The position numbers were made by a program, and so were the translations under genes. Under the pieces are notes generated by a model that worked only from the letters and a program-made list of their open reading frames with translations, was not told the origin of the DNA and made no database searches. From the NCBI RefSeq assembly GCF_026735165.1, contig NZ_JAPQES010000001.1, positions 496,001 through 560,000 of the forward strand: a stretch of 64,000 nt of DNA, given 5' to 3'. Source of the stretch: Clostridium ganghwense (GTDB lineage Bacteria > Bacillota > Clostridia > Clostridiales > Clostridiaceae). Shown here piece by piece: positions 43,993 to 53,429 of the stretch; the stretch's first letter is position 1, and each line of letters starts with the position of its first letter.

Positions 43993-45915
43993 TTACATAT
44001 TAATTTTTTCTGCTAGTTCATTTAAATATGTCCATCTTTCCATTAAATTATCCAATTTATCTTCTAATTCTTTTTGCTTCTCAAGCAGTTCTTGAAGAAT
44101 GGTATAATCACATCCAGCAGAATTTATTTTTTCTTTTACTTCTTCTAATTCAATTTCTGTTTCTTCTATCCATCCATCAATTTGTTCATATTCTAATTTT
44201 TCTTTATAAGAAAACTTTAAACTTTTATTAGATTTTGGTTTTTCACTATTCTTAGTATTTTTGTTATCATTCTTGCTATTTTTTGATACCTTATCGCTGT
44301 GCTCGTCTTCTATACCTTGTTTTTGCAAAAATTCCATATACTCCGAATAGTTTCCAGTGAATTTTTCTATAACACCATTACCTTTAAATGAAATTATTTC
44401 ATTTGCTGTCTTATCTAAAAAGTATCTATCATGGGAAACAGCTATTACTGTTCCATTAAATTGTTCAATGTATTCTTCAAGGACATTTAAAGTTTCTATA
44501 TCCAGATCATTTGTAGGCTCGTCTAATATAAGAACATTAGGAGCTTCCATTAAAACTCTAAGAAGATAAAGCCTTCTTTTTTCTCCCCCAGATAATCTTG
44601 ATATATGTGTCCACTGAATCTCTGGTGTAAATAGAAATCTCTCCATCATTCTGGATGCACTAATAGATGTTCCATCTTCTGTTTTTATGAACTCAGCACC
44701 CTCTTTTACATACTCTATAGCTCTCATAGATTCATCAATATTTTTATATTCTTGAGAAAAATAACCTATTTTAACTGTCTCACCTATTTCTATAGTTCCA
44801 CTGTCAGGTTTAATTTTATCATTAATTATATTAAGAAGTGTAGATTTTCCAATACCATTTGCACCTATAATACCTATTCTATCTTCCTTCTTAAAAATAA
44901 AGTTGAAATCATCAATAAGTTTTTTATCCTCAAATCTTTTACATATATTATTTAAGTTTATAACCTTTTTACCAAGTCTAGTGCTGCCAACAGATATTTC
45001 TACTTTTTCATTTCTTTTTTCAATTTCCTGTGATGCCAATTCGTTAAATCTATCTATTCTTGCCTTTTGTTTTGTACTTCTTGCCTTTGCTCCTCTTTTT
45101 ATCCAAGCAAGTTCACGTCTTAATAAATTTTGTCTTTTATTTTCAGCTGCCTCATTAAATGCTTCTCTTTCTGCTTTAGCTTCTAAAAATACACTATAGT
45201 TACCAGTATAACTATATAGTTTTCCATTGTTCAGTTCTAACATTCTATTAGTTACTCTATCTAGGAAATATCTATCATGGGTAATCATGATAAGAGCACC
45301 TTTTCTGCTATTTAAATATTCCTCAAGCCATTTTACTGTTTCATTATCCATATGGTTTGTAGGCTCATCTAAAATCAATAAATCACATGGACTTATCAGT
45401 GCCCCTGCTAAAGCTATTCTTTTTCTCTGTCCACCTGATAGTGTTCCTACTTTAGCATCAAAATTTCTTATACCAAGCTGTGTAAGTACTATTTTTGCTT
45501 GACTTTCTATTTCCCAGGCATTTGCAGCATCCATTTTTTCATTAAGCTCTAAAAGTTTTTTCTGCAGTCTATTATCCTCAGAATTATTTTCTAATTTTTC
45601 AATAGTATTCTCATAATCACGAAGTAACTTCATTATTGGAGAATTCCCTTTAAATATCTGTTCTATAACTTTAGCATCATCATCAAACTCTGCATTTTGA
45701 GATAAATATTCAATCCTAAGCTTACTTGCCTTTGTTATTTTTCCATCATCATAGTTTTCTATACCAGCTATTACCTTTAATAATGTTGACTTTCCTGTTC
45801 CATTGATACCTATTAATCCTATTTTTTCACCTTCATTGATTATCACTGATATATCTTTTAAAAGAACTTTTTCGCCATAGCTTTTACTTATATTTTCTAA
45901 AGATATTAAATTCAT
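43993..45915 (-). CDS. ABC-F ATPase, Uup-like
   Basis: 640 residues with two ABC cassettes and no membrane helices: first Walker A GINGTGKS at about 37-44, signature LSGGQRKRIALAGAL, second Walker A GANGIGKS at about 353-360, signature LSGGEKRRLYLLRVL. The linker and the C-terminal coiled coil (about 570-635: EYEQIDGWIEETEIELEEVKEKI) correspond to Uup. Such proteins act at the ribosome or on DNA branch structures. Start ATG after AAAGGA. Confidence 0.92.
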   Translation of the reverse strand: MNLISLENISKSYGEKVLLKDISVIINEGEKIGLIGINGTGKSTLLKVIAGIENYDDGKITKASKLRIEYLSQNAEFDDDAKVIEQIFKGNSPIMKLLRDYENTIEKLENNSEDNRLQKKLLELNEKMDAANAWEIESQAKIVLTQLGIRNFDAKVGTLSGGQRKRIALAGALISPCDLLILDEPTNHMDNETVKWLEEYLNSRKGALIMITHDRYFLDRVTNRMLELNNGKLYSYTGNYSVFLEAKAEREAFNEAAENKRQNLLRRELAWIKRGAKARSTKQKARIDRFNELASQEIEKRNEKVEISVGSTRLGKKVINLNNICKRFEDKKLIDDFNFIFKKEDRIGIIGANGIGKSTLLNIINDKIKPDSGTIEIGETVKIGYFSQEYKNIDESMRAIEYVKEGAEFIKTEDGTSISASRMMERFLFTPEIQWTHISRLSGGEKRRLYLLRVLMEAPNVLILDEPTNDLDIETLNVLEEYIEQFNGTVIAVSHDRYFLDKTANEIISFKGNGVIEKFTGNYSEYMEFLQKQGIEDEHSDKVSKNSKNDNKNTKNSEKPKSNKSLKFSYKEKLEYEQIDGWIEETEIELEEVKEKINSAGCDYTILQELLEKQKELEDKLDNLMERWTYLNELAEKINM

Positions 45916-46030
45916 TGTATCGTCCTTTCTATCTAAATAGCTATTTTAGTATTAAACAAATTAAAATACTTCATATACTTATTTTATTGCAAATTTACAC
46001 TTGAGTAAATTATAAGTTTAAAATAAACTA

Positions 46031-46059
46031 AGCACAAATCCAATATTAGGATTTGTGCT
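46031..46059 (-). terminator. Terminator of the large phosphatase gene
   Basis: AGCACAAATCC-AATATTA-GGATTTGTGCT followed on the minus strand by TAGTTTATTTT. Confidence 0.85.
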
Positions 46060-46071
46060 TTTACTTAGTAA

Positions 46072-49059
46072 TTAATATTTATGTCCATCTTCTTCATAAT
46101 TCTTAAATCTTCCTAAAGGTTCAAAGCCCATAGCACCTTCAAAACTGCCTTTTTCCCAATCTGCACGAGTATTCCAAACTATTTCAGTATTAGTATCATC
46201 TGTAGAAGCTGCCACTCTGTATTCATTTAGTTCTGGAGTATATGTGCCATTCAATGTAATTGAAGAATTAAATTCTGTTACTATTCTGATATACTGAGCT
46301 TTTTCTAAATCAGAAATATCAATTTTTTCTTGTCCACCTTTCAAAGTTACAACTTTAGAATCTTTAACTTTTTCTCCATCATCAGAAACTTCAATTGTTG
46401 CTTTTATAGATGCAGTTCCTGGAGCTTTTGAATCTATGCTAAGAGTTTTCCAGTTCCATAATTGTTTTCCACTAAGTTTTCTCCATTCAGTCTTGTGAAT
46501 ACCTTTTGTTTCAATATCCTTAAAGTTTAACCATACAGCTAAATCTTTGCTTCTAGGTCCAATTTCATTTGGATGCTCAGCAATATACTTATTTTCTTCT
46601 GCTGTAAGTTTTGTTCTATAAAAACGTACTTGTCCTATTTTAGCATCAAGAATTGTATTATATTTAGCTCTACCTATATCTTGAATTACATGACCCATAT
46701 ATGAGTATCCAATAAATATAGGATATCCATTCCAATTTCTTATAGTAGGATGGTCACTTATACCTGCAACTTCTGCTACTTTTTCAGAATTAATATAAGT
46801 AATACCACCTGTTTCTGTATCAAAAGCAGCTGTATACTGTGCCCATTTTCCAACTGGAACTGTATTTTCTTTTGAATCCCAGAATCCTTCATTTATTCCA
46901 TAACACACACCACTTGTTAATGCACCACTTCTTCTAAGTGCCATTCTCATCAAATAATTAGTTCCCCAACCAACTGAAGGTCCTTTTACAAATAGAGGAT
47001 TATGATCTTTTTCATCGTCTTTTGCAAGTCTATCTACATTTGCAAAAACCATTCCAGTAAGACCATCATTTGTGTGAAGAGTTTTACTGTCAAGAATTTC
47101 TATATAATCATCAACACCGTCTAGATCAACAGCTTTTCCTGATTCAGTATTGATTATTTTAGGTGCTCCTCTAAGAAGTCCATGATTACCGTTTCCTGAT
47201 AAATCTTTTACTATCGGAATTCCTTTTAATGTTCCCTCTATATCTATTACTTCATCTCTCATATTTTCTATTCTTACCTTATATGTTCCACTTTGACTAA
47301 ATTTATGGAATAAGATTATAGATTTTGTTTCTAGTGCTTTTAGTTTTACTTTCTTTGTATCAACAACTTTACCATCAACAAATAAATTTACATTCTTTTC
47401 TCCTGCTTTATTACCTACATTCTTAACATCGGCTGTAACTAAAACAGTATCTGCTTCTAATCCTTTTCCTAAATTCATCTTAATATTACTATATTTAAAT
47501 GCTGCTGGAATAGCTAAAAAATCTAATTGTTTTTCTACCTTTCCTACTTTTACAACGTGTTTTCCTGGAGTGTATATAGGTAATTTTGCTTTTATGTTTC
47601 TAGTTTCACCTGGCTTTAATACAACAACTCTTTCTTTTCCTTCTTCTCCAAATAAATATACACTGCGATTAATCTTATTATCTAATACATTAAGAAGAAC
47701 AGTGGCAATACCTTCTCCTTCATTTTTAACAGTTGCTTCTATTTTAATACTATTACTATCACTTGTTTTTTCTAAAGATACAGCAACATTTGAAAAAGAT
47801 ACCTTTGATTCTTTTGCTGAAAGAATTACGCTTCCTAATGCCTTCTCATCTTTATCTCCATAAGTGCTATATGCTAATTTATCTCCTTCTATTTTTAACA
47901 TAGAATAATCAGTTTGTCCTTGTGCAAATACTTCTGGAAAATCTGGTAAAAGTCTTTCATCTGCCTTACCATATTCCATTGAAGCATTAACTTTTCTTCC
48001 ATCACCTTGAGCTATAAAAACACTTTTTGCTCCTACTTTAGGGTCTAAAGATACATTTCCATAATAAACATGAAGGTGACCTGCAAGAGTTAGATTAGCA
48101 TTATATTTTTCTAAAATATCCACTAAATGCTTTTGAGTAAAATCATCTGTATAAGGATGATGTACTCCTACAATACGCCATGTAGCTTTCTTTGCATCAT
48201 CTGATTTCAAATCCTTTTCTACCCATTTTAACGTATTTTCTATTTCCTTCTTAGTTTTTTCATCTACTTCAAAACCACCTGTAACAGCATTCATTTCATA
48301 TAATCCCCAAGGATTACTATTTATCATTGTTACATGAATATTCCCATAGTTAAATGAAAAATTGCGTCCAGTAGAATCTGAATTGTATGCATTTTTTTGT
48401 GCATAAGTAAAGTAATCGTCAAAATATGGACCATCATCATGGTTACCACAAGCATACACAACAGGTATATGTTTTAAGAATTCAGCACCTTTACCAAACC
48501 AAAGATTGAATTGGTCTTTTTGATACCCAGTTCCTATAAGCATATCTCCTGTATGTAGTATAAAATCAGGTCTTTCTTTTAATACTCTTTGTGAAAAAGT
48601 ATCTGAAGATATAAATTGGTGAGAATCACTTATAGTCATAATCTTCATATCTGCTGGATTTTGGCTAAGAGTTTTAAATGTGCCCTCTTCTACTTGTCCA
48701 GATTTTAATTCAACTTTATAGTTATAAAGTGTATTAGGTTTAAGATTTTTTAGTACTCCCCTATACATACAAATTCCTTCTGTATTTTCTCCAAAAGGAG
48801 TACCCCTTTCACATTTAACTTCTATTTTATTATCTAGCTTTCCACCTATTCCATACCAAAGATAAGCTTCAACAGGCATATCAGTTTCCCATGAAACTGT
48901 CATACCGTTAGTTTTTGGTGCAAGTAGATAAGGTCCTGTAATAATTTTAGCATTCTTTGTATTTGTCTCTGCAAATACAGGTTTAATTCCAATAAACATA
49001 AATGCTAGTAATAAAGTCATAAAATATGTCGTGAACTTGTACAAACGCTTTTGCCTCAT
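46072..49059 (-). CDS. Large secreted metallophosphoesterase, purple acid phosphatase-like
   Basis: 995 residues from ATG at 49059 (MRQKRLYKF), 8 bases after GGGGGGAG; an earlier in-frame ATG lies too close to the site. Signal peptide about 1-32. An N-terminal fibronectin-like domain about 40-135 (YLLAPKTNGMTVSWETDMPVEAY) is typical of purple acid phosphatases. The metallophosphoesterase domain about 140-365 shows ISDSHQ, LHTGDML, YACGNHDD, GVHHPY and LAGHLHV, which are the metal ligands. Then CARDB-like beta domains about 400-620, a LamG-like domain about 625-815 (DLSGNGNHGLLRGA, VDLDGVDDYIEI), and a C-terminal beta region. It likely releases phosphate from extracellular phosphomonoesters or glycans. 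Confidence 0.9.
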   Translation of the reverse strand: MRQKRLYKFTTYFMTLLLAFMFIGIKPVFAETNTKNAKIITGPYLLAPKTNGMTVSWETDMPVEAYLWYGIGGKLDNKIEVKCERGTPFGENTEGICMYRGVLKNLKPNTLYNYKVELKSGQVEEGTFKTLSQNPADMKIMTISDSHQFISSDTFSQRVLKERPDFILHTGDMLIGTGYQKDQFNLWFGKGAEFLKHIPVVYACGNHDDGPYFDDYFTYAQKNAYNSDSTGRNFSFNYGNIHVTMINSNPWGLYEMNAVTGGFEVDEKTKKEIENTLKWVEKDLKSDDAKKATWRIVGVHHPYTDDFTQKHLVDILEKYNANLTLAGHLHVYYGNVSLDPKVGAKSVFIAQGDGRKVNASMEYGKADERLLPDFPEVFAQGQTDYSMLKIEGDKLAYSTYGDKDEKALGSVILSAKESKVSFSNVAVSLEKTSDSNSIKIEATVKNEGEGIATVLLNVLDNKINRSVYLFGEEGKERVVVLKPGETRNIKAKLPIYTPGKHVVKVGKVEKQLDFLAIPAAFKYSNIKMNLGKGLEADTVLVTADVKNVGNKAGEKNVNLFVDGKVVDTKKVKLKALETKSIILFHKFSQSGTYKVRIENMRDEVIDIEGTLKGIPIVKDLSGNGNHGLLRGAPKIINTESGKAVDLDGVDDYIEILDSKTLHTNDGLTGMVFANVDRLAKDDEKDHNPLFVKGPSVGWGTNYLMRMALRRSGALTSGVCYGINEGFWDSKENTVPVGKWAQYTAAFDTETGGITYINSEKVAEVAGISDHPTIRNWNGYPIFIGYSYMGHVIQDIGRAKYNTILDAKIGQVRFYRTKLTAEENKYIAEHPNEIGPRSKDLAVWLNFKDIETKGIHKTEWRKLSGKQLWNWKTLSIDSKAPGTASIKATIEVSDDGEKVKDSKVVTLKGGQEKIDISDLEKAQYIRIVTEFNSSITLNGTYTPELNEYRVAASTDDTNTEIVWNTRADWEKGSFEGAMGFEPLGRFKNYEEDGHKY

Positions 49060-49481
49060 TTTCATATCTCCCCCCAAAAATAAAATTTTATTTTAAATTC
49101 AAAATAAATATTAAACGTTTACTTTAAATTTAAATTTAAAACAATATGTACTTACTTAATTTATATATGGTATTTTTTGGAATACATTTAATAAAATTGT
49201 AACAGAATATTCACAATATTTCAACTTGTGAATATATTTTTTTAGTTTAATTCCTATCTTTTTAATACTACATTCATAAATTTCACCCATCTTTTCATCT
49301 GAAAACTTTATCAAAATATTTTTAATTAAATGCCTTTTATTATATCGTCTTTTAAAATATAATAAATAACTGGGCAAACTTTCTGTTTGCATGTTTTATT
49401 TATTATATTGACAATACAGCAAAGGCCGTGGCAAAATTTACGCTATAATATCACTAATTTATTTTTAACGGAGGTTACACT
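49060..49481. other. Divergent promoter region with no supported gene
   Basis: About 420 bases between the phosphatase and the MBL gene. It holds AT-rich promoter sequence for both. A minus-strand frame of 78 codons (49156-49392) has no ribosome site and is treated as spurious. Near 49412-49451 on the plus strand lie TTGACA and TATAAT with spacing too long (30 bases) for a normal promoter. Confidence 0.5.
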
Positions 49482-50288
49482 ATGGAAAAACTAACTATGC
49501 TGGGCACTGGCTCTGCTATGGTTACAAAATGCTATAATACTTGTTTTACTATTGCAAAGAATGATGAACATTTTCTTGTGGATACTGGTGGTGGAAATAC
49601 TATCCTGACTAATCTTGAAAAATCACAAATACCTATTAACAAGCTTCACAATGTATTTATATCTCATGAACACAATGACCACATTTCAGGAATAATATGG
49701 ATTATTCGAGCAGTTGCTACTGAAATTTCAAAAGGTAATTATGAAGGTGATTTACACATTTATTGTCATGAAAGCATCGAAGATATTATCAGAAAAATAT
49801 GTGAGTTAATTCTTCAAACCAGATTCACTAAATATATAGATAGCAGAATTTTCTTCCGCCAAATTGAAGATAACAGCACATTTGATATATTAGGTTTAAA
49901 AATTACTTTCTTCAATATTCAAAGCACAAAAGTACTTCAATTTGGTTTGCGTACAACACTTTCCAATGGAAAAACTCTAGCCTTCCTTGGAGATGAGCCT
50001 TATAGAGATGCTATTTTTGACTATGTAAATAATTGTGATTATCTTCTACACGAAGCTTTCTGTTTATATTCACAAAGGGATATATTTCATCCTTACGAAA
50101 AACATCATGTAACTGTTAAAGAAGCTTGTGAAAATGCTGAAAAATTAAATATAAAAAATATACTTCTATTTCACACTATCGATGCAGATATTGAGAAAAG
50201 AAAGGAACTTTTTATTGAAGAAGGAAAACAGTACTTTAACGGTACAATTCTAGTTCCAGACGATCTTGATGTTATAGAATTAAAATAA
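49482..50288 (+). CDS. MBL-fold hydrolase, ribonuclease Z-like
   Basis: 268 residues. Metallo-beta-lactamase fold with SHEHNDHISG (H-x-H-x-D-H motif, about 62-71) and later histidines in LLHEAF and FHTIDAD. N-terminus LTMLGTGSAMVTKCYNTCF is of the RNase Z/arylsulfatase group. It lacks the long exosite helix insertion of tRNase Z, so it may be a phosphodiesterase of other specificity. GGAGG ribosome site, monocistronic. Confidence 0.88.
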   Translation: MEKLTMLGTGSAMVTKCYNTCFTIAKNDEHFLVDTGGGNTILTNLEKSQIPINKLHNVFISHEHNDHISGIIWIIRAVATEISKGNYEGDLHIYCHESIEDIIRKICELILQTRFTKYIDSRIFFRQIEDNSTFDILGLKITFFNIQSTKVLQFGLRTTLSNGKTLAFLGDEPYRDAIFDYVNNCDYLLHEAFCLYSQRDIFHPYEKHHVTVKEACENAEKLNIKNILLFHTIDADIEKRKELFIEEGKQYFNGTILVPDDLDVIELK

Positions 50289-50312
50289 TTTAATACTTTT
50301 TTTCAAATATAA

Positions 50313-50348
50313 AATAAAGCAGTAAACTTTAAGGTTTGCTGCTTTATT
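50313..50348. terminator. Terminator between MBL gene and the acidic membrane protein gene
   Basis: AATAAAGCAG / CTGCTTTATT plus inner AAAC/GTTT pairs. Confidence 0.85.
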
Positions 50349-50369
50349 GCAAAATCTCTATTATAAAAT

Positions 50370-50810
50370 TTAATAACATCCACATTCCTTTTCTTCTAAA
50401 GCATTTGTTATCAATATAGTACCTAGTACAACAATCCATGATCCAATAACTATTCTATAATCCAGTTCTAGTGACTTAATATCACCTTCGCTCTTTAACT
50501 TATTTTTCTCTTCTTTGAATCCAATTGTAGCAACAAGAGCTGATATTAATCTTTCAAGTACAAGAAGTCTATTCCCAGTTATCGTTAGTGCCTCTACTTC
50601 CTTTTCTGCAAAATTTTCTTCTTCCTTTTCGCTAGAAAGTTCTTCTTCTACTTCTTCCTCTTCATCAGAACTTTCTTCTTCTACTTCATGTTCTTTATTT
50701 AATAATATTTGAATTTCTCTGTTAGCCGCTTGTATTAAAATTATAAATGCTACTATACCTATGGCAAAACTAATTTTTTCTAGTTGTATCAATTTTAATT
50801 CCGACACCAT
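50370..50810 (-). CDS. Membrane protein with an acidic low-complexity loop, unknown
   Basis: 146 residues. A helix at about 12-28, then a very acidic segment (about 38-70, EVEEESSDEEEEVEEE), a helix-rich part, and a second hydrophobic segment about 118-138. It ends ECGCY. The acidic run is encoded by GAA repeats. Possibly a spore or envelope protein. GGGTGAG ribosome site. Not recognised. Confidence 0.7.
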   Translation of the reverse strand: MVSELKLIQLEKISFAIGIVAFIILIQAANREIQILLNKEHEVEEESSDEEEEVEEELSSEKEEENFAEKEVEALTITGNRLLVLERLISALVATIGFKEEKNKLKSEGDIKSLELDYRIVIGSWIVVLGTILITNALEEKECGCY

Positions 50811-50935
50811 AGGCTCACCCCCCCATTCTATATAATATTATTCTTATAAGAGGATTGGATACTTTTTGCTTTGAGTATTTAATAAATATTTAGGATAAAC
50901 TACTTATAGTTCAAATTTTCAAGGAGGCATTAATT

Positions 50936-52333
50936 ATGAAACATAACAAGGCAGGTCTATCAGCATGGCAGCTTACTATGCTGGCTCTAGGTACTGTAGT
51001 TGGTGGTTCCTTCTTCTTAGGCTCCGCTATTGCTATAAATACTGCTGGACCTGCAGTACTTATAGCATACATACTTGGAGGAATTTTAGTTTATTTTATC
51101 CTTTTTGCTCTTTCGGAAATGACGGTTGCTGATCCAACTCCAGGTTCTTTTAGAACATTTTCAGAAAGAGCTTTTGGTCCTGGTGTTGGATTTGTTGTAG
51201 GATGGGTATACTGGACTGGTTTGATACTAGCTATGTCTAGTGAAGCAACTGCGGTTTCTTTATTTTTTCGTGTATGGTTTCCACGAATTTCACTGCCTCT
51301 TCTAGGCTCTATGGTTATTATTGGAGTTACTCTACTTAATCTTTTAGGATCAGATAGATTGAGTAAATTAGAAAGTGGGCTAGCAGCAATAAAGCTTCTA
51401 GCTATCATAGGATTTATACTTTTAGCTATTTTTTTAGTATCAGGACTTATGCCTAATAAACCGACTGTAGGAATAGGCTCATTAGTTAATGAACCATTAT
51501 TTCCAGCTGGAATCTCAGGTATTGCTGGAAGTATGTTAATTGTAATGTTTACCTATGCAGGCTTTGAAATTATAGGATTGGCTGCATCTGAAACTAAAAA
51601 TCCACACGGTACTGTTCCTAAAGCTATTACTTATACGGTTATAGGCTTAGTAGGATTATATACAGTAGCTATTACTTTACTCCTACCCTTAATTCCCACA
51701 TCTGCTGTAATTGAAGAAGTAAGCCCCTTTGTATCTGCTCTTGAATTATATGGTATAGATTGGGCTGTTAATGCAATTAACCTTGTACTTGTTACAGCTA
51801 TTTTATCTACTATGTTAGCCGCAACTTTTGGTTTAGGGCGAATGATTCGTTCCTTAGCAGAAGAAGGCTATGCCCCATCATGGTTAAGAGACAGAGGCGA
51901 TATACCATACAGAGGAATTATTTTTTCTGGGATATCAATGCTTTTAGCACTTAGTTTAGGATTATTACTTCCTCTAAGAATTTATATATTTTTAGTTAGT
52001 TCCGGTGGATTTTCTCTATTATTTACTTATTTAATAATCATGGCTACACATTATAAGTTCAGAAAAAAGCATGGCTGTCCACCAAAAGGTCATTGTCAAT
52101 TTCCTGGATATCCTTATACTTCTTGGATAATTATTGCGGCTTTAATAATTACCATAGCAACCATGCCTTTAATTCCAGGTCAAGGCTCTGGTCTTGTGGC
52201 TGGAATAGTTCTACTAATTTTCTATTCAATATGTTATATGGTAACAAAACATATAAAAAATACTTCAAATATAAAAAAACCTTTAGATAATTTCAGGAAT
52301 ATAAAAATAAAAAGGAAGAAAAAAATTAAATAA
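50936..52333 (+). CDS. APC superfamily amino acid permease
   Basis: 465 residues, twelve membrane helices. GTVVGGSFFLGSAIAINTAG at the start carries the glycine-rich unwound helix 1 of APC carriers; MTVADPTPGSFRTFSERAFGPGVGFVVGW is typical of the family. Probably an amino acid:proton symporter. Substrate cannot be told. AAGGAGG ribosome site and terminator at 52354-52380. Confidence 0.92.
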   Translation: MKHNKAGLSAWQLTMLALGTVVGGSFFLGSAIAINTAGPAVLIAYILGGILVYFILFALSEMTVADPTPGSFRTFSERAFGPGVGFVVGWVYWTGLILAMSSEATAVSLFFRVWFPRISLPLLGSMVIIGVTLLNLLGSDRLSKLESGLAAIKLLAIIGFILLAIFLVSGLMPNKPTVGIGSLVNEPLFPAGISGIAGSMLIVMFTYAGFEIIGLAASETKNPHGTVPKAITYTVIGLVGLYTVAITLLLPLIPTSAVIEEVSPFVSALELYGIDWAVNAINLVLVTAILSTMLAATFGLGRMIRSLAEEGYAPSWLRDRGDIPYRGIIFSGISMLLALSLGLLLPLRIYIFLVSSGGFSLLFTYLIIMATHYKFRKKHGCPPKGHCQFPGYPYTSWIIIAALIITIATMPLIPGQGSGLVAGIVLLIFYSICYMVTKHIKNTSNIKKPLDNFRNIKIKRKKKIK

Positions 52334-52353
52334 ATATAAATTATACAGTAAAA

Positions 52354-52380
52354 AGCAGTAGTATCTAATAATCTACTGCT
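52354..52380 (+). terminator. Terminator of the APC permease gene
   Basis: AGCAGTAG / CTACTGCT with an 11-base loop followed by TGTATTTT. Confidence 0.8.
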
Positions 52381-52423
52381 TGTATTTTACATTCTCTTGT
52401 TTATCATAATCATTATGTAACTA

Positions 52424-52452
52424 TTGTAATAATATATTGTTTATGTTATTAT
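52424..52452 (+). promoter_or_regulatory. Sigma-A promoter of the thiT transcript
   Basis: TTGTAA (52424-52429), 17 bases, TATTAT (52447-52452), which would start transcription just before the riboswitch. Confidence 0.65.
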
Positions 52453-52468
52453 ATAGCAGGAAATTTAA

Positions 52469-52560
52469 TACGTGCTAGGGGTGCCGCTAGGCTGAGAAAT
52501 GAATTTGATTCATTAACCCTCTTAACCTGATCTGGTTAACACCAGCGTAGGAAAGCAGTT
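52469..52560 (+). ncRNA. Thiamine pyrophosphate (TPP) riboswitch
   Basis: The conserved TPP aptamer is present: CTAGGGGTGCC at 52475-52485, GGCTGAGAAAT at 52490-52500, ACCCTCTTAACCTGATCTGG at 52516-52535 and CGTAGGAAAGCA at 52546-52557. It is followed by a hairpin with a T-run (52582-52609) and then thiT, so binding of TPP should favour termination. Confidence 0.97.
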
Positions 52561-52581
52561 ATAAGACAATTATTGTTTATT

Positions 52582-52609
52582 AGCCGTAATCCTGTATTAC
52601 GGCTTTTTT
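52582..52609 (+). terminator. Riboswitch-controlled terminator upstream of thiT
   Basis: AGCCGTAAT / ATTACGGCT followed by TTTTTTG. Position between the TPP aptamer and the thiT ribosome site shows transcriptional control. Confidence 0.9.
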
Positions 52610-52662
52610 GTTTTCCTAGATTCAACGGAACTTTCTTAGCACAAATCACAGGAGGTTTTTTA

Positions 52663-53298
52663 ATGGAATTTCAAAAAAATATGCTCGAAATTATCAAAAA
52701 TCCAACTTCAATTATTGCACTTGTAGGCTTATTACTTATAATAGTTGCATTAATGAAAGCTAAAAAAGTTAAATTGGACTCAAAAACTGTAGCACTTATT
52801 GGTGTATCTTTGGCATTAGCTTCTGTACTTAAGATTTTTAGAATATATCATTTGCCACAAGGTGGAAGTATTACCGTTGGAAGTATGATTCCTATAATAT
52901 TAGTTGCATTTTTTTACGGTCCTGAAGTAGGATTTTTAACTGGATTCTTATATGGATTAATCACTCTTATTCTTGGCCCTTATATACTTCATCCTGTACA
53001 AGTTCTATTTGATTTTCCATTACCATTCATGGCTTTAGGACTAGCTGGATATTTTTCAGATAAAAAGATTCTTGGTGCTTTTGTAGCGATTTTCGGAAGA
53101 TTTATATGTCATTTCATTTCAGGAGTAGTATTCTTCGGAAGTTATGCACCTGAAGGAATGTCACCAGTTATGTACTCACTTATGGTAAATGGTTTATTTA
53201 TTGCAATAGAAGGTGGAATTTGTCTTCTTATTATAGGTTTACTTCCTATTAAAAACTTGAAAGCAATTGCAAATAAAAATAGTGCACATGCAGCATAA
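52663..53298 (+). CDS. thiT: ThiT, thiamine-specific S component of an ECF transporter
   Basis: 211 residues from ATG at 52663, with GGAGG 7 bases upstream; the longer frame starts inside the terminator and is not translated. Six membrane helices. GGSITVGSMIPIILVAFFYG and HPVQVLFDFPLPFMALGLAG are ThiT hallmarks. It pairs with a shared energising module encoded elsewhere. Controlled by the TPP riboswitch. Confidence 0.95.
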   Translation: MEFQKNMLEIIKNPTSIIALVGLLLIIVALMKAKKVKLDSKTVALIGVSLALASVLKIFRIYHLPQGGSITVGSMIPIILVAFFYGPEVGFLTGFLYGLITLILGPYILHPVQVLFDFPLPFMALGLAGYFSDKKILGAFVAIFGRFICHFISGVVFFGSYAPEGMSPVMYSLMVNGLFIAIEGGICLLIIGLLPIKNLKAIANKNSAHAA

Positions 53299-53301
53299 CA
53301 T

Positions 53302-53347
53302 AAAAACTCCGTATCTTTATATCAAATAAAGATACGGAGTTTTTATA
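53302..53347. terminator. Strong terminator between thiT and catalase gene
   Basis: AAAACTCCGTATCTTTAT and its inverse form an 18-base stem with a short loop, flanked by A- and T-runs. Confidence 0.93.
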
Positions 53348-53429
53348 TGTTATTGCTTATAATCCCCATAATGATCCTTCATATATTTCTTTCAAAATAA
53401 TAGAGAGTCCTCTTTTAATTTCATTATTA

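Noticed and set aside
49156-49392. Minus-strand frame of 78 codons in the divergent region between the phosphatase and MBL genes
   Set aside because: No ribosome site before the ATG, AT-rich composition with lysine and tyrosine bias as expected from random sequence, no recognisable motif.
52573-52662. Upstream extension of the thiT reading frame
   Set aside because: It begins within the riboswitch terminator and has no ribosome site; ATG at 52663 has GGAGG at the correct distance.
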